A stretch of DNA of 39,648 nucleotides from PCC-9228 sp964477525 (lineage in GTDB: Bacteria; Cyanobacteriota; Cyanobacteriia; Cyanobacteriales; PCC-9228): contig CAYZHY010000025.1 in assembly GCA_964477525.1 (NCBI GenBank), forward strand, positions 1 through 39,648, given 5' to 3'. The notes under the pieces are model-generated. The model saw nothing but the letters and a program-made list of their open reading frames with translations. It was not told the DNA's origin and made no database searches. Within the stretch, counting starts at the first letter, position 1, and each line of letters opens with the position of its first letter. This document shows, in pieces, positions 7,762-16,425 of the stretch. The translations under genes and the position numbers were made by a program.

Positions 7762-9657
7762 ATGAAACGGTTTTTTTTGATTCTTAGCAGCACGTTGGTG
7801 GCAGTTTCCGCCCCATTGGTTTCGATGGGGTTGCCTTCCGAGGTCCTGGCTGCCCCCACCAAAGATTTATCCATAATAGAAGACACGGGCGAAATTCCAA
7901 AAAGCGTAACTTTGGTACCTGCCAATGCTGCCGCTGTCTTTGCCATCAATACCACAACCACCAATTGGGGTCGGCTGAATCGGTTCAATCCCCTGCCTTT
8001 TTCGATTTCAGGACCGATGAGCTTGCCCTATTTTCCCGCAGGCATTGACTTTGCCACGCAAGTTCAGCCGTGGATTTCGGATTGGGCGTTGGTCGCGCTG
8101 CTGCCACCTGGGGAAGGAGAAACGGCTACATTTCAAGAGCAAGCTTTCATGGTCTCAGGTATTCGCGATCGCGATGCTGCCATGGATTTTATCGAAAATT
8201 TGCGTTCTTTGCGTACCGAAGCGCCCCAGCAACGCACCTATCAAGGGGTGCAACTTTGGCAGTGGCAAGCCGAGCCGGTACCAATTTGCGAGCCGGAAAG
8301 TTCCCAACCGCAAGCTCCAGATTGCATTTGGCCACCTACTTCGGCCAACCACATGCAAAATCTGCCCAATATACCGTTACCAGAGGAAAACTTACCTATA
8401 CCTTTACCAGAGGAAGAAACTGAGCCACCAAAGCCCATGCGTCCTAGCTTATCCGTTGCGATCGCAAAAGACTACATTGTTTTGTCTGCTCGTTCGCCAT
8501 CCATCGAACAGTTTGTCAGCGAGCAAAACAACACCAGTATCGGGAGCTTAGCACAAAATGCTAAGTTTCGGAAACTTTTACAAGCCGATGGTCTTCACCA
8601 ATCCCTGGGGTTCTTTTATATCAATTCCTCCGAACTCAGCAAATGGTCCGCTCGCTGGTCAGAACAATCGAGCGATCGCTTTTCTTTTCTCAACCTGTTT
8701 TTTAGTGGTTTGCAACCCGTCTTGCCAACCTACAGCAGCTTTGATGGTATGGCTTGGATAACCGCAGAAGGTGCCAGATTTCAAGCTCGCTCTTTTTACA
8801 GCCAGTCTAAGCCGGAAAATGCAGCTTTAACCAGTCCCAAAACACGCACCGTTTTAAATATTTTGCCCGGTTCCACTTATTTAGCCGCTAGCATTTACAA
8901 CTTCCCCCAACAACTAGCAAGAGGTATTGAAATAGCTAGAAAACAACCATTCTGGCAGTTACTGACACAAACGATCCCCAATTTTCGTCCAGAACAAATT
9001 GAAGAAGCGATCGCTTGGATGGATGGCAGTATTGCTTTCTTTGTTTTTCCCACCGAACGAGGTTTGTTTCCCAGCTTCGACCCCCGGTTGCAGTTCGGAA
9101 TTGGTGCCATTATCGAAACTAGCGATCGCACCACCGCCGAAACCCGCCTCCAGCAACTTGCCAGCATTGTAACCAATCATCCCCAAAGCCAACTGCAACT
9201 GGTTTCCCAAAATACCGATCGCGATCGTACGCTGATTAGCTGGGAAAGGGGCCACGGGGAGAAAGCCCAAAGCGTAGTCGCCTATACCTGGCAAGATGAT
9301 AGTACCTTACTCATCGCTTCCGGTAGCAGTGCCTTAGAAGAGTTTATCTCCGCTCCACTCACTTCCTTGGGCGAGAGTTACAACTTCCAACAAGCTATCC
9401 AACCCTTTCCAGATCCCAATAGCGGCTATTTCTTCTTGAATATGGGTTCTGTGCTAACCCTGGCCAACAAATTTATTCCTGAAGAAGCCAACGCTGGTTT
9501 TCCAGCCGCTTTTTTCCTAGAATTTGTAAGAGGAATTCGTAGCATAAGCGGTTCGATTCTCTATGCAGAAGATTTTGAACAATCGGACTTTTTTATTCGT
9601 ATGGCACCCGTACAAGAGGCAGAAATTTCGCGATCCGGACCGCAAAAAATACGTTAG
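7762..9657 (+). CDS. DUF3352-type exported protein
   Basis: 631 residues from the ATG at 7762; a TTG at 7729 in frame is possible but adds only 11 residues ahead of a good signal peptide (KRFFLILSSTLVAVSAPLVS, cleavage near LAAP). The body matches what I remember of DUF3352, a cyanobacterial family of unknown function: PANAAAVFAINT near the N-terminus, repeated FF..N.. strands, LPGSTYLAASIYN, and a C-terminal half with GIGAIIETSDRTTAETRLQQL. A proline-rich insertion (about residues 195-230, PLPEEE-type repeats) interrupts the first half. Likely periplasmic or thylakoid-lumenal. It precedes the NTPase gene at 9730 by 72 nt on the same strand and could share its transcript. Confidence 0.8.
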   Translation: MKRFFLILSSTLVAVSAPLVSMGLPSEVLAAPTKDLSIIEDTGEIPKSVTLVPANAAAVFAINTTTTNWGRLNRFNPLPFSISGPMSLPYFPAGIDFATQVQPWISDWALVALLPPGEGETATFQEQAFMVSGIRDRDAAMDFIENLRSLRTEAPQQRTYQGVQLWQWQAEPVPICEPESSQPQAPDCIWPPTSANHMQNLPNIPLPEENLPIPLPEEETEPPKPMRPSLSVAIAKDYIVLSARSPSIEQFVSEQNNTSIGSLAQNAKFRKLLQADGLHQSLGFFYINSSELSKWSARWSEQSSDRFSFLNLFFSGLQPVLPTYSSFDGMAWITAEGARFQARSFYSQSKPENAALTSPKTRTVLNILPGSTYLAASIYNFPQQLARGIEIARKQPFWQLLTQTIPNFRPEQIEEAIAWMDGSIAFFVFPTERGLFPSFDPRLQFGIGAIIETSDRTTAETRLQQLASIVTNHPQSQLQLVSQNTDRDRTLISWERGHGEKAQSVVAYTWQDDSTLLIASGSSALEEFISAPLTSLGESYNFQQAIQPFPDPNSGYFFLNMGSVLTLANKFIPEEANAGFPAAFFLEFVRGIRSISGSILYAEDFEQSDFFIRMAPVQEAEISRSGPQKIR

Positions 9658-9729
9658 AATGTCCCCAATAACAGTTGCTATTTCTGCCTATAATAGAATA
9701 AAGAAATCAAAGCGCCGCTACCCGATTGT

Positions 9730-11079
9730 ATGACCTTGGATATCAAACAATTCTTTCAAGCCACCAACCCCAGCAGAACGCTTTTTGTAGAAGATATCGA
9801 TCGCGATAGCAAGTACTACATCGATTTTTCGCCAGTGCGGGGCGGGCAAATTATTGAAGAGTTAAAAGATAATATTGCCCTGTGGTCGCCAGAAGAACCT
9901 ACCTACCAACTGTTTACCGGTCACGTGGGATGCGGCAAATCTACGGAGTTGCGGCGGTTGAAATTACAACTCGAAGAAGCTGGGTTTCACGTAGTATATT
10001 TTGAATCCCAGGAAGAAATGGAGATGTCGGATGTGGATGCGGGGGATATTTTGCTGGCAATTGCCCGTCGCGTCAGCTATAGTTTGCGAGAAATCTCTTT
10101 AGAAGAACCCAAACGCTTGCAAAATTTACTGCAAGCCGCTATGAATTTCATGCAAACGGAAATCGAACTTTCCGGGGAAGTCAAAACCCCGGTGGGTACC
10201 CTCAAAGGCAGCAGCGAAGGTCGGTTTAGCCTGGATGCCGGCATTGCCAAAATTACCGCCAAAACCAAAGCCAGCCCCAACATGCGGCGGAAGTTGCGGG
10301 ATTTTTTGGAACCTCGCACCCAGACTTTGTTGGAATCCATCAACCAAGAACTGTTGGAACCAGGAATTCAAAAACTCAAACAAGCTGGCAAGCAAGGATT
10401 GGTAGTTATTGTTGATAGTCTCGATCGCGTTTTGCCGCTGCCCAAGCCGTGGGGGAGACCCCAACAGGAATACTTATTTGTCGATCGCGGGGAACAGCTG
10501 CGGGGATTGCACTGTCATGTGGTATATACCATGCCTTTGGCATTGCGGTTTTCCGATGAATTTGGCAGGCTGACCCAGGGATTTCTTTCCAATCCCCAGG
10601 TTTTGCCGATGGTTCCCACACGCCACCGGGATGGCAAGACCTACGATGAGGGATTGTCGTTGTTGCGGCAAATGGTCTTGGCAAGAGCGTTTCCCGATGC
10701 TTCGCCGGAAGAACGGTTGCAACGCACTGAGGAAATTTTTGATAGCCAGGAAACGTTGGATATTCTCTGCGATGTCAGTGGCGGTCACGTGCGTAACCTG
10801 CTGCGATTGCTAAACGATACCATTAAAAAAGACAAACAATTTCCCCTATCGCGGGCGTGTTTGGATACGACCATCCGTTCCTATCGCCACGAACGGGTGC
10901 TGGCAGTGGATGAAAAAGAGTGGGAACTGTTGCGCCACGTGATGCAAAAAAAGAAAGTAGCTGGCGACGAAGGCTACCACAAACTGATTCGCAGCATGTA
11001 TGTTTACGAATATCGCGATAGTAAAGGGTATTGGTTTGATATTAATCCCATTTTGGCAGGGGCAGAAGAATTACAATAG
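9730..11079 (+). CDS. AAA/ORC-like P-loop NTPase, first gene of a STAND cassette
   Basis: 449 residues from an ATG. Walker A is GHVGCGKST (residues 64-72) and Walker B is LVVIVDSLDR (224-233), whose D-S-L-D pattern is typical of ORC/Cdc6- and STAND-like ATPases. GGHVRNLLRLL (351-361) looks like the sensor-2 arginine region that follows the ATPase core, and the last 60 residues look like a small winged helix. A long insertion between Walker A and B (about 125-215) carries amphipathic helices (ETEIELSGE, KLRDFLEPRTQTLLESI). I do not recognise a named family. The gene lies 23 nt upstream of the STAND gene at 11103, so the two proteins probably work together, one perhaps sensing or switching the other. 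Function is inferred only from fold and pairing. Confidence 0.85.
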   Translation: MTLDIKQFFQATNPSRTLFVEDIDRDSKYYIDFSPVRGGQIIEELKDNIALWSPEEPTYQLFTGHVGCGKSTELRRLKLQLEEAGFHVVYFESQEEMEMSDVDAGDILLAIARRVSYSLREISLEEPKRLQNLLQAAMNFMQTEIELSGEVKTPVGTLKGSSEGRFSLDAGIAKITAKTKASPNMRRKLRDFLEPRTQTLLESINQELLEPGIQKLKQAGKQGLVVIVDSLDRVLPLPKPWGRPQQEYLFVDRGEQLRGLHCHVVYTMPLALRFSDEFGRLTQGFLSNPQVLPMVPTRHRDGKTYDEGLSLLRQMVLARAFPDASPEERLQRTEEIFDSQETLDILCDVSGGHVRNLLRLLNDTIKKDKQFPLSRACLDTTIRSYRHERVLAVDEKEWELLRHVMQKKKVAGDEGYHKLIRSMYVYEYRDSKGYWFDINPILAGAEELQ

Positions 11080-11102
11080 AGCTTTCTTGATTTGATTGTC
11101 TG

Positions 11103-13895
11103 TTGGCTTTACATATGCATATCCATACCGAACACGAAAAATCCTTACAAGATATTGCTTGGGCAATTGAAATGTCCCAAGGAAAGTTTTCGCTGACCAT
11201 TGCTCGCTGCAATTCTCCCAATTTGCGCGATCGCTTGATTCGACGGTTGCACGATATTTGCCAGGTGCCCATTCATAATATCTCCTTACCGCCCATGACG
11301 CAACAACTATACGGGACCATTCGCAGCATTTTAGCCGACGAAACCCCAGCTGCGGCGGTGGTGTATGGATTTGAACGGGTTCGCCACCTCGACCGGGCTA
11401 TTGTTTCTGTCAATCCCGTACGGGAGGAATTTCGCAAGTATTGCCCGTTTCCCATTGTTTTTTGGTTAAGCGATCGCGCCATGCGTTTGTTTCTCAGATT
11501 GGTGCCAGATTTTGAAAGCTGGTCTACCCTGACAACATTTCCTCTCGTGAGAGAAGATTGGCAAACATTACTGCAAACCAAAGCCGCACGTTTCTATGTA
11601 GATGCTTTGCAATTGGACTGGGGCGATCGCGCTACTTTTTCCGATGAGCTAGAAGCGGGACAATCTTTTTTACAAAAAAATGGTTCCGGCGATAGCAGCG
11701 ACCTAGCAGCCAATGTTAAGGCATTGCGAGGATTTATCAGCGAAGAAAATGGGGATTGGGAAACAGCCATCGTAGATTACTGGCAAGCCATCCAACTTTG
11801 GCAGCAACAGGAACAATGGGAAGCCAAATTCGCCGCCAAGAGCGACCCTTACCTAACAGAAATTCAAGGAAAAATTTGGGAACATATTGCTTTTTGTACC
11901 TACCTCAAAGATGGAACCACGTATTCTCCCAAAGCATCCCAAAACACAACCATCCAGAAAGCCTTGTTGGATTTCTGGCAAGATTTAAAAATATGCAAAC
12001 AACGTCCGGATATTTTTGCCGATGGATTGGTTGCTTGGGGTCGGTTGTTGCGGTATTGGCAATATTATCAACTGCTAGAAACCATTAACAATTACGTTTG
12101 GCATTGGTACGACCAGCAAGAGGAAAACGATGTTTCTATGGCCATGGCTAGGGTATTGGGATTTTCTGCAGAAGTTGCCGGTTTTCAAAATAACTGGTTA
12201 GCCAGTCAAGAATATGCCGAACGTGCGATCGCTCTAATTGCCAATAAAGAAAATATTAATACCGAACCATCGTTTGTCAATAGCGAGGATTCCCTTGATA
12301 GCTTTCATTTATTGGAAATTAAAAGCCAGGCATCGGTATTTTTCGATTGGGGGCGCTATCATTTTTTGTTAGGAAAAGCCTGTTGGCAACAAAATAAATT
12401 AGAAACAGCTTTGGAAAACTTACAGGTAGCCAAAAACCATTTGCGTCCGGAATACGATCTTTTAGAATATTTAGATTTTTTCGATACTTTGCGTCAAGTT
12501 TATTGGCAGAAAAAGCAATATTTGGCTGCCTATACAATCAAACAGGAACAGCGGTCGGTCGAACAAGCCTATGGATTGCAAGCTTTCGTGGGGGCTGCTC
12601 CTTTACAGCCGCGAATGTGGCAACCGATGGTGACAGCGACAGCTCTAGATATTCCCGATGTGGAAACAGAAACTGGTAGACAAAAAGATATTCGGAATTT
12701 ACTGGAACGATTAAAAAATCCCCGCTATCAAATGATAGTGGTTCACGGTTCTTCCGGTGTTGGTAAAAGTAGTTTGTTGCAGTCGGCATTGGCACCAACG
12801 TTACAAGAAACCAGTGTAGAAACAGACGATTTGGTGCCCATTGTTTTGCAATCGTATAATAACTGGTTGGCAGATATTGGCCAGCAGTTGCAAAAAGCAC
12901 TGGATGGCAAACGCCGGATATATATTTCTGCTGACATGGATGTTGCCGAGTTGCAAAAACAATTGGCAAAAAATCGCGATCGCCACTTGCGGGTGGTTTT
13001 AATTTTTGACCAATTTGAAGAGTTCTTTTTGGTTTGCACGCAATCGCAACCCCGTCGGGAATTTTTTGAGTTTGTCGCCTCTTGCCTGCAAATGGGAAGC
13101 GAAGTGAAGGTCATTTTATCCCTGCGGGAAGATTTTTTGCACCATTTGCTACGCTACAATCGCTTGCCGGGAATGGAAGCCATAGAAAACGATATTCTCA
13201 GCAAAAAAGTCCGCTATCCTATTGGCAATTTTTCTCAATCCGATGCCTATTGGTTTATTCAAAACCTCACCCAACGAGCCAATTTTTTCCTAGAACCAGC
13301 TTTAGTAAAACAGTTGGTTGAAGATTTAGCCGATGAAGAAGGGGAAGTGCGACCAATTGAGCTGCAAGTGGTGGGGGCACAGTTGCAAACCGAACAAATT
13401 ACAACCCTAGAAGCCTACCAGCAAGCCGGAACCAAAGAAGAATTGGTAGAGCGTTATTTACAAGATGTGGTTCAAGATTGCGGAGAAGAAAACCAACGAA
13501 CGGCGAAATTGTTGCTATACTGGTTGACAGAAGCGAGCGATATTCGACCGCAAAAAACTCGTTTGGAATTGGAACAGGATTTTCGCAATTTAGGAGAGGA
13601 GTTTGTTCCAACTCAAGAGCAGTTAAATTTGGTTTTGGATATTTTGGTAGCATCGGGTTTGGTATCGGTAATTCCGGAAATTCCCCGCGATCGCTATCAG
13701 TTAATTCACGATTATTTGGTTACATTTATTCGCAACCAACAGGAAGCGCCAGAGTTGGAAAAAGAACGGGAAGAACGGCAACGCTTGCAAAAAACGTTGC
13801 AAGAGGTTCGTCAGGATTTAGAAGCAGCGAAAGAAGAACGCGATCGCCTGTATCGAGAAATTGAAATTGCTAAAGAAAGATTGCGCGATCGCTAA
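11103..13895 (+). CDS. Large STAND (nSTAND1-like) NTPase with C-terminal coiled coil
   Basis: 930 residues from TTG at 11103; the ATG at 11115 is an alternative. Residues 1-165 form an accessory region with a degenerate P-loop-like fold (VVYGFERVRHLDRA, FPIVFWLSDRAMRLF, APDFESW-like VPDFESWSTLTTFPL), as in proteins that couple this region to TPR helices. Residues 170-495 are helical and TPR-like. The NTPase has Walker A HGSSGVGKSS (548-557) and Walker B VVLIFDQFEEFF (631-642), both typical of the nSTAND1 group, then a winged-helix region ending in RYQLIHDYLVTFIR. The end (about 875-930) is a strongly charged coiled coil. No WD40 or TPR sensor array follows, unlike many relatives. STAND proteins act as regulated switches in signalling, cell death and anti-phage defence; which applies here is unknown. 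Confidence 0.88.
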   Translation: MALHMHIHTEHEKSLQDIAWAIEMSQGKFSLTIARCNSPNLRDRLIRRLHDICQVPIHNISLPPMTQQLYGTIRSILADETPAAAVVYGFERVRHLDRAIVSVNPVREEFRKYCPFPIVFWLSDRAMRLFLRLVPDFESWSTLTTFPLVREDWQTLLQTKAARFYVDALQLDWGDRATFSDELEAGQSFLQKNGSGDSSDLAANVKALRGFISEENGDWETAIVDYWQAIQLWQQQEQWEAKFAAKSDPYLTEIQGKIWEHIAFCTYLKDGTTYSPKASQNTTIQKALLDFWQDLKICKQRPDIFADGLVAWGRLLRYWQYYQLLETINNYVWHWYDQQEENDVSMAMARVLGFSAEVAGFQNNWLASQEYAERAIALIANKENINTEPSFVNSEDSLDSFHLLEIKSQASVFFDWGRYHFLLGKACWQQNKLETALENLQVAKNHLRPEYDLLEYLDFFDTLRQVYWQKKQYLAAYTIKQEQRSVEQAYGLQAFVGAAPLQPRMWQPMVTATALDIPDVETETGRQKDIRNLLERLKNPRYQMIVVHGSSGVGKSSLLQSALAPTLQETSVETDDLVPIVLQSYNNWLADIGQQLQKALDGKRRIYISADMDVAELQKQLAKNRDRHLRVVLIFDQFEEFFLVCTQSQPRREFFEFVASCLQMGSEVKVILSLREDFLHHLLRYNRLPGMEAIENDILSKKVRYPIGNFSQSDAYWFIQNLTQRANFFLEPALVKQLVEDLADEEGEVRPIELQVVGAQLQTEQITTLEAYQQAGTKEELVERYLQDVVQDCGEENQRTAKLLLYWLTEASDIRPQKTRLELEQDFRNLGEEFVPTQEQLNLVLDILVASGLVSVIPEIPRDRYQLIHDYLVTFIRNQQEAPELEKEREERQRLQKTLQEVRQDLEAAKEERDRLYREIEIAKERLRDR

Positions 13896-13988
13896 TGCAA
13901 ATGCAAATATATCTTCTTAACATTGCCATTGGTTGCCGTACTTGTGGTTTCCCTTCGTTCCAAATTGATTTCTTTTTATTCGATATAG
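13896..13988 (+). other. In-frame extension beyond the STAND stop encoding a membrane-helix-like segment
   Basis: Directly after the TAA at 13893-13895 the same frame stays open for 30 codons to TAG at 13986-13988. It encodes a hydrophobic stretch, YIFLTLPLVAVLVVSLRS, bounded by Lys and Arg. It could be a remnant of a lost transmembrane C-terminus, a readthrough product, or chance. A second small frame begins with the ATG at 13895, overlapping the stop. Confidence 0.35.
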
Positions 13989-14135
13989 GTATAGCTGTTA
14001 TAAAAATTTTTGGTATCTGAAGTTGGCTCGTTTGAACTCAAAAACAGCAATTTTGAATGTCCAGAACGCGATTCGTAGCCATCTTGTTTTAGCAAAATTT
14101 TCTCTAACGAAACCACACAATCGCCGATCCAATCG

Positions 14136-14552
14136 TTATACCGTTTTGGCAACAGCAGCAAACATCCAACCAATCGCCAACCCCACACTAGCAAAAATCG
14201 CGATCGCCCAGTGAATGGCAGCAATTTGACGTTGGGTAGCTTCGACTTGACCTATTGCTTTCGTACTTACCATGGCATAAGCAAAACATAAAATGACGCT
14301 ATAAACAATGCCCATGAGAATTTTTTCCGCTGCCTGCAATCCCGTACCAAAACCAACTGCTAATGGAATTGCTAAAGCAACTCCTGTATAAGCACGAATG
14401 GCAGAAGCAATAATAAACGTTACCCCAGCCACAGCAACCGCTTCTGGATAACCGCTTGTGGTAATCACCCAACCAGAGAAACTATGAAACAATAAAATCA
14501 AAGATAGCCAAACCCAAGTCATCGTTGGAAACATAACCTTACCCAATCCCAT
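14136..14552 (-). CDS. Small multi-pass membrane protein, unknown function
   Basis: 138 residues, almost entirely hydrophobic, with about four predicted transmembrane helices: WVWLSLILLFHSFSGWVI, AVAGVTFIIASAIRAYTG, ILMGIVYSVILCFAYAMV and IHWAIAIFASVGLAIGWMF. Starts at M1, M7 or M11 are all possible and do not change the topology much. I recognise no family. It is convergent with the STAND gene across a 240-bp spacer in which I see no further gene beyond the extension noted at 13896-13988. Confidence 0.65.
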   Translation of the reverse strand: MGLGKVMFPTMTWVWLSLILLFHSFSGWVITTSGYPEAVAVAGVTFIIASAIRAYTGVALAIPLAVGFGTGLQAAEKILMGIVYSVILCFAYAMVSTKAIGQVEATQRQIAAIHWAIAIFASVGLAIGWMFAAVAKTV

Positions 14553-14737
14553 CTCTTGTTAGCAATACCCTGGTTATACCTCGGATTCTAGGGAAAATGC
14601 AAATGCGAATCCTGGCTAGGAAGGTGGGAAAGTCAGAAAAATCCCAATCCGTGGCTTGCCGATCCATCTCCAATGCCCTCCATGCCAGCCACAGCTTCAA
14701 AAAGGTACAATCAAAGCACAGGAACTAGGAAAAGCTT

Positions 14738-15136
14738 ATGCGTCGTTTGAAATTACTACCCTGGCGATCGCTTTTGACATTAGCTAGTTTGACCATGCTG
14801 GTGGTATTTTTGGCAGAACTGGTTTTGGTAGCAAGCATGCAACTGCCTGTGGTAGATCGAACTGTTTCCATGTTACTGCATCCTCCTTTGGGAGGCTTGC
14901 TGCTGTTGGTGGCACCTGTCGGAGTTGGAGCTTTGTCAGTTTATTTGGGGGAACGTTGGTTTGGGCAATTGCTTTTTAACAAATCAGTATTGTGGGCACT
15001 GGTACTGTGTTTGCTGGTGACTTTATTCCTGAAAAGCCAAATGTACCCAAACAGCTTAATCCAATTTTCCCAATTTAGTCTAATTGGCGTGGTTGTAGGC
15101 GTTTTTTGGAAAGGAAGACCCTACTGGCGGTACTAA
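14738..15136 (+). CDS. Small integral membrane protein, unknown function
   Basis: 132 residues with three or four hydrophobic segments (SLLTLASLTMLVVFLAELVL, GGLLLLVAPVGVGALSVYL, ALVLCLLVTLFL, LIGVVVGVFW) and a basic N-terminus (MRRLKLLPWR), suggesting the N-terminus is cytoplasmic. The C-terminus ends KGRPYWRY. A TACAAT -10-like hexamer lies about 35 nt upstream. I know proteins of this kind only as conserved cyanobacterial hypotheticals and assign no function. Confidence 0.7.
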   Translation: MRRLKLLPWRSLLTLASLTMLVVFLAELVLVASMQLPVVDRTVSMLLHPPLGGLLLLVAPVGVGALSVYLGERWFGQLLFNKSVLWALVLCLLVTLFLKSQMYPNSLIQFSQFSLIGVVVGVFWKGRPYWRY

Positions 15137-15184
15137 AAAAGCCAATCAATCTAGCCAATTCAGAATCAAACTTGGAAAGTTTTC

Positions 15185-15229
15185 GTCAAAAACTATTCTG
15201 TAGGGTCTTTCCCTAAAACAGTTTTTGAC
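15185..15229 (+). promoter_or_regulatory. Nested hairpin just upstream of xylanase gene
   Basis: The outer arms GTCAAAAACT (15185-15194) and AGTTTTTGAC (15220-15229) pair perfectly over 10 bp. Inside, TAGGG (15201-15205) pairs with CCCTA (15211-15215) around TCTTT. The structure ends 17 nt before the ATG at 15247, so it is either a 5'-leader structure affecting translation, an operator, or a terminator-like element for the preceding gene. Confidence 0.5.
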
Positions 15230-15246
15230 AAAAGACGCAGAAATTT

Positions 15247-16407
15247 ATGAGACATTCAAACAACCGTGGTTGGAAGCTACCATTCCTAAAAAGCGATCGC
15301 CAAATTATCGCCCTTCTGGTATTTTTCCTGGTTGGCTGTTTGGGCGTTTTGCTTTACGGAAGCTTTCAATCTTCACCAGCCACCGAACCCACCACCCCAC
15401 CTTTAGAACTTCCCCAAAACACCCACCTCGCCAAAAAACAGCAAACCCTGCGTTCTGTTGCCCAACAGCAGGATTTTTACATTGGGGCAGCCGTATCCAG
15501 CAAAGCCTTTCGCCAAGACACCAAATATCGGGAAGTCTTGGCACGGGAATTCAACATGATGACCCCGGAAAATGCCATGAAGTGGCGACCTTTGCGCCCC
15601 AGTCAAAACGAATTTGACTTCGATTTGCCCGATAGCATGGTTTCCTTTGCCGAGAAAAATAACATGAAAGTTCGCGGTCACACCCTCGTTTGGCATCGTT
15701 CCGTTCCCCCGTGGTTGGAAGAAGGGGATTTTGACCGTTCGGATATGATTTCCCTGCTGCGGGAACACATCCAAACCGTGGTCAACCGCTACCAGGGCAA
15801 AATCTACGCTTGGGATGTGATTAACGAAGGCATCAACCGTCGCGGCGAGTTGCGAGATACCATTTGGCTGCGTACCATTGGTCCAGAATATATCGAAATG
15901 GCGTTTCGTTGGGCACACGAAGCAGACCCCGACGCGTTGCTATTTTACAACGACTACGGCGGCGAAGAAACCGGCGTGAAAGCCGATGGCATCTATCAAC
16001 TGGTGAAAGAATTAAAAGAAAAAGGCGTTCCCATCGACGGGGTGGGCTTGCAAATGCACAAAGGACTAGCCAATCCTCCCGATCCAGAAGAAGTTCGTGA
16101 TAATATGAAGCGGCTGGCAGATTTGGGCATGCAAGTGCATATCACCGAAATGGATGTCAGAATCCAAAACGGTCGTGGTTCGCCTTCGGAAAGACTTCGG
16201 GTTCAAAGCTATATTTACCAAGATATGTTGGAAAGCTGCATGGATGCGGGCAACTGCGATTCTTTCGTGATGTGGGGATTCACCGATGCCTATTCCTGGA
16301 TTCCCCACTTTACCGGCCATCCCGATGCTCCCTTAATCTTTGACGAAGAGTACGAACCCAAACCTGCCTATCGCCGTTTGATGGAAACTTTGCGATCGGG
16401 CGTTTGA
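15247..16407 (+). CDS. GH10 endo-1,4-beta-xylanase, probable lipoprotein
   Basis: A retaining glycoside hydrolase of family 10 that cleaves internal beta-1,4-xylose links. 386 residues. After a basic N-terminus comes a hydrophobic helix containing a lipobox-like LVGC (Cys31), so the enzyme may be lipid-anchored and face outward; a plain signal anchor is the alternative. The catalytic domain spans about residues 65-380 and shows FNMMTPENAMKW, GHTLVWH, the acid/base Glu194 in WDVINEG and the nucleophile Glu301 in HITEMDV, all hallmark GH10 motifs, plus MWGFTDAYSWIP near the end. No carbohydrate-binding module is present. It lies 18 nt before an AEC-type carrier gene, probably in one operon. Confidence 0.95.
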   Translation: MRHSNNRGWKLPFLKSDRQIIALLVFFLVGCLGVLLYGSFQSSPATEPTTPPLELPQNTHLAKKQQTLRSVAQQQDFYIGAAVSSKAFRQDTKYREVLAREFNMMTPENAMKWRPLRPSQNEFDFDLPDSMVSFAEKNNMKVRGHTLVWHRSVPPWLEEGDFDRSDMISLLREHIQTVVNRYQGKIYAWDVINEGINRRGELRDTIWLRTIGPEYIEMAFRWAHEADPDALLFYNDYGGEETGVKADGIYQLVKELKEKGVPIDGVGLQMHKGLANPPDPEEVRDNMKRLADLGMQVHITEMDVRIQNGRGSPSERLRVQSYIYQDMLESCMDAGNCDSFVMWGFTDAYSWIPHFTGHPDAPLIFDEEYEPKPAYRRLMETLRSGV

Positions 16408-16425
16408 TTTGCCAACAAATCTTTT

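Noticed and set aside
12538..12969. 143-codon minus-strand frame opposite the STAND gene
   Set aside because: Antisense shadow over the well-defined Walker A and B region.
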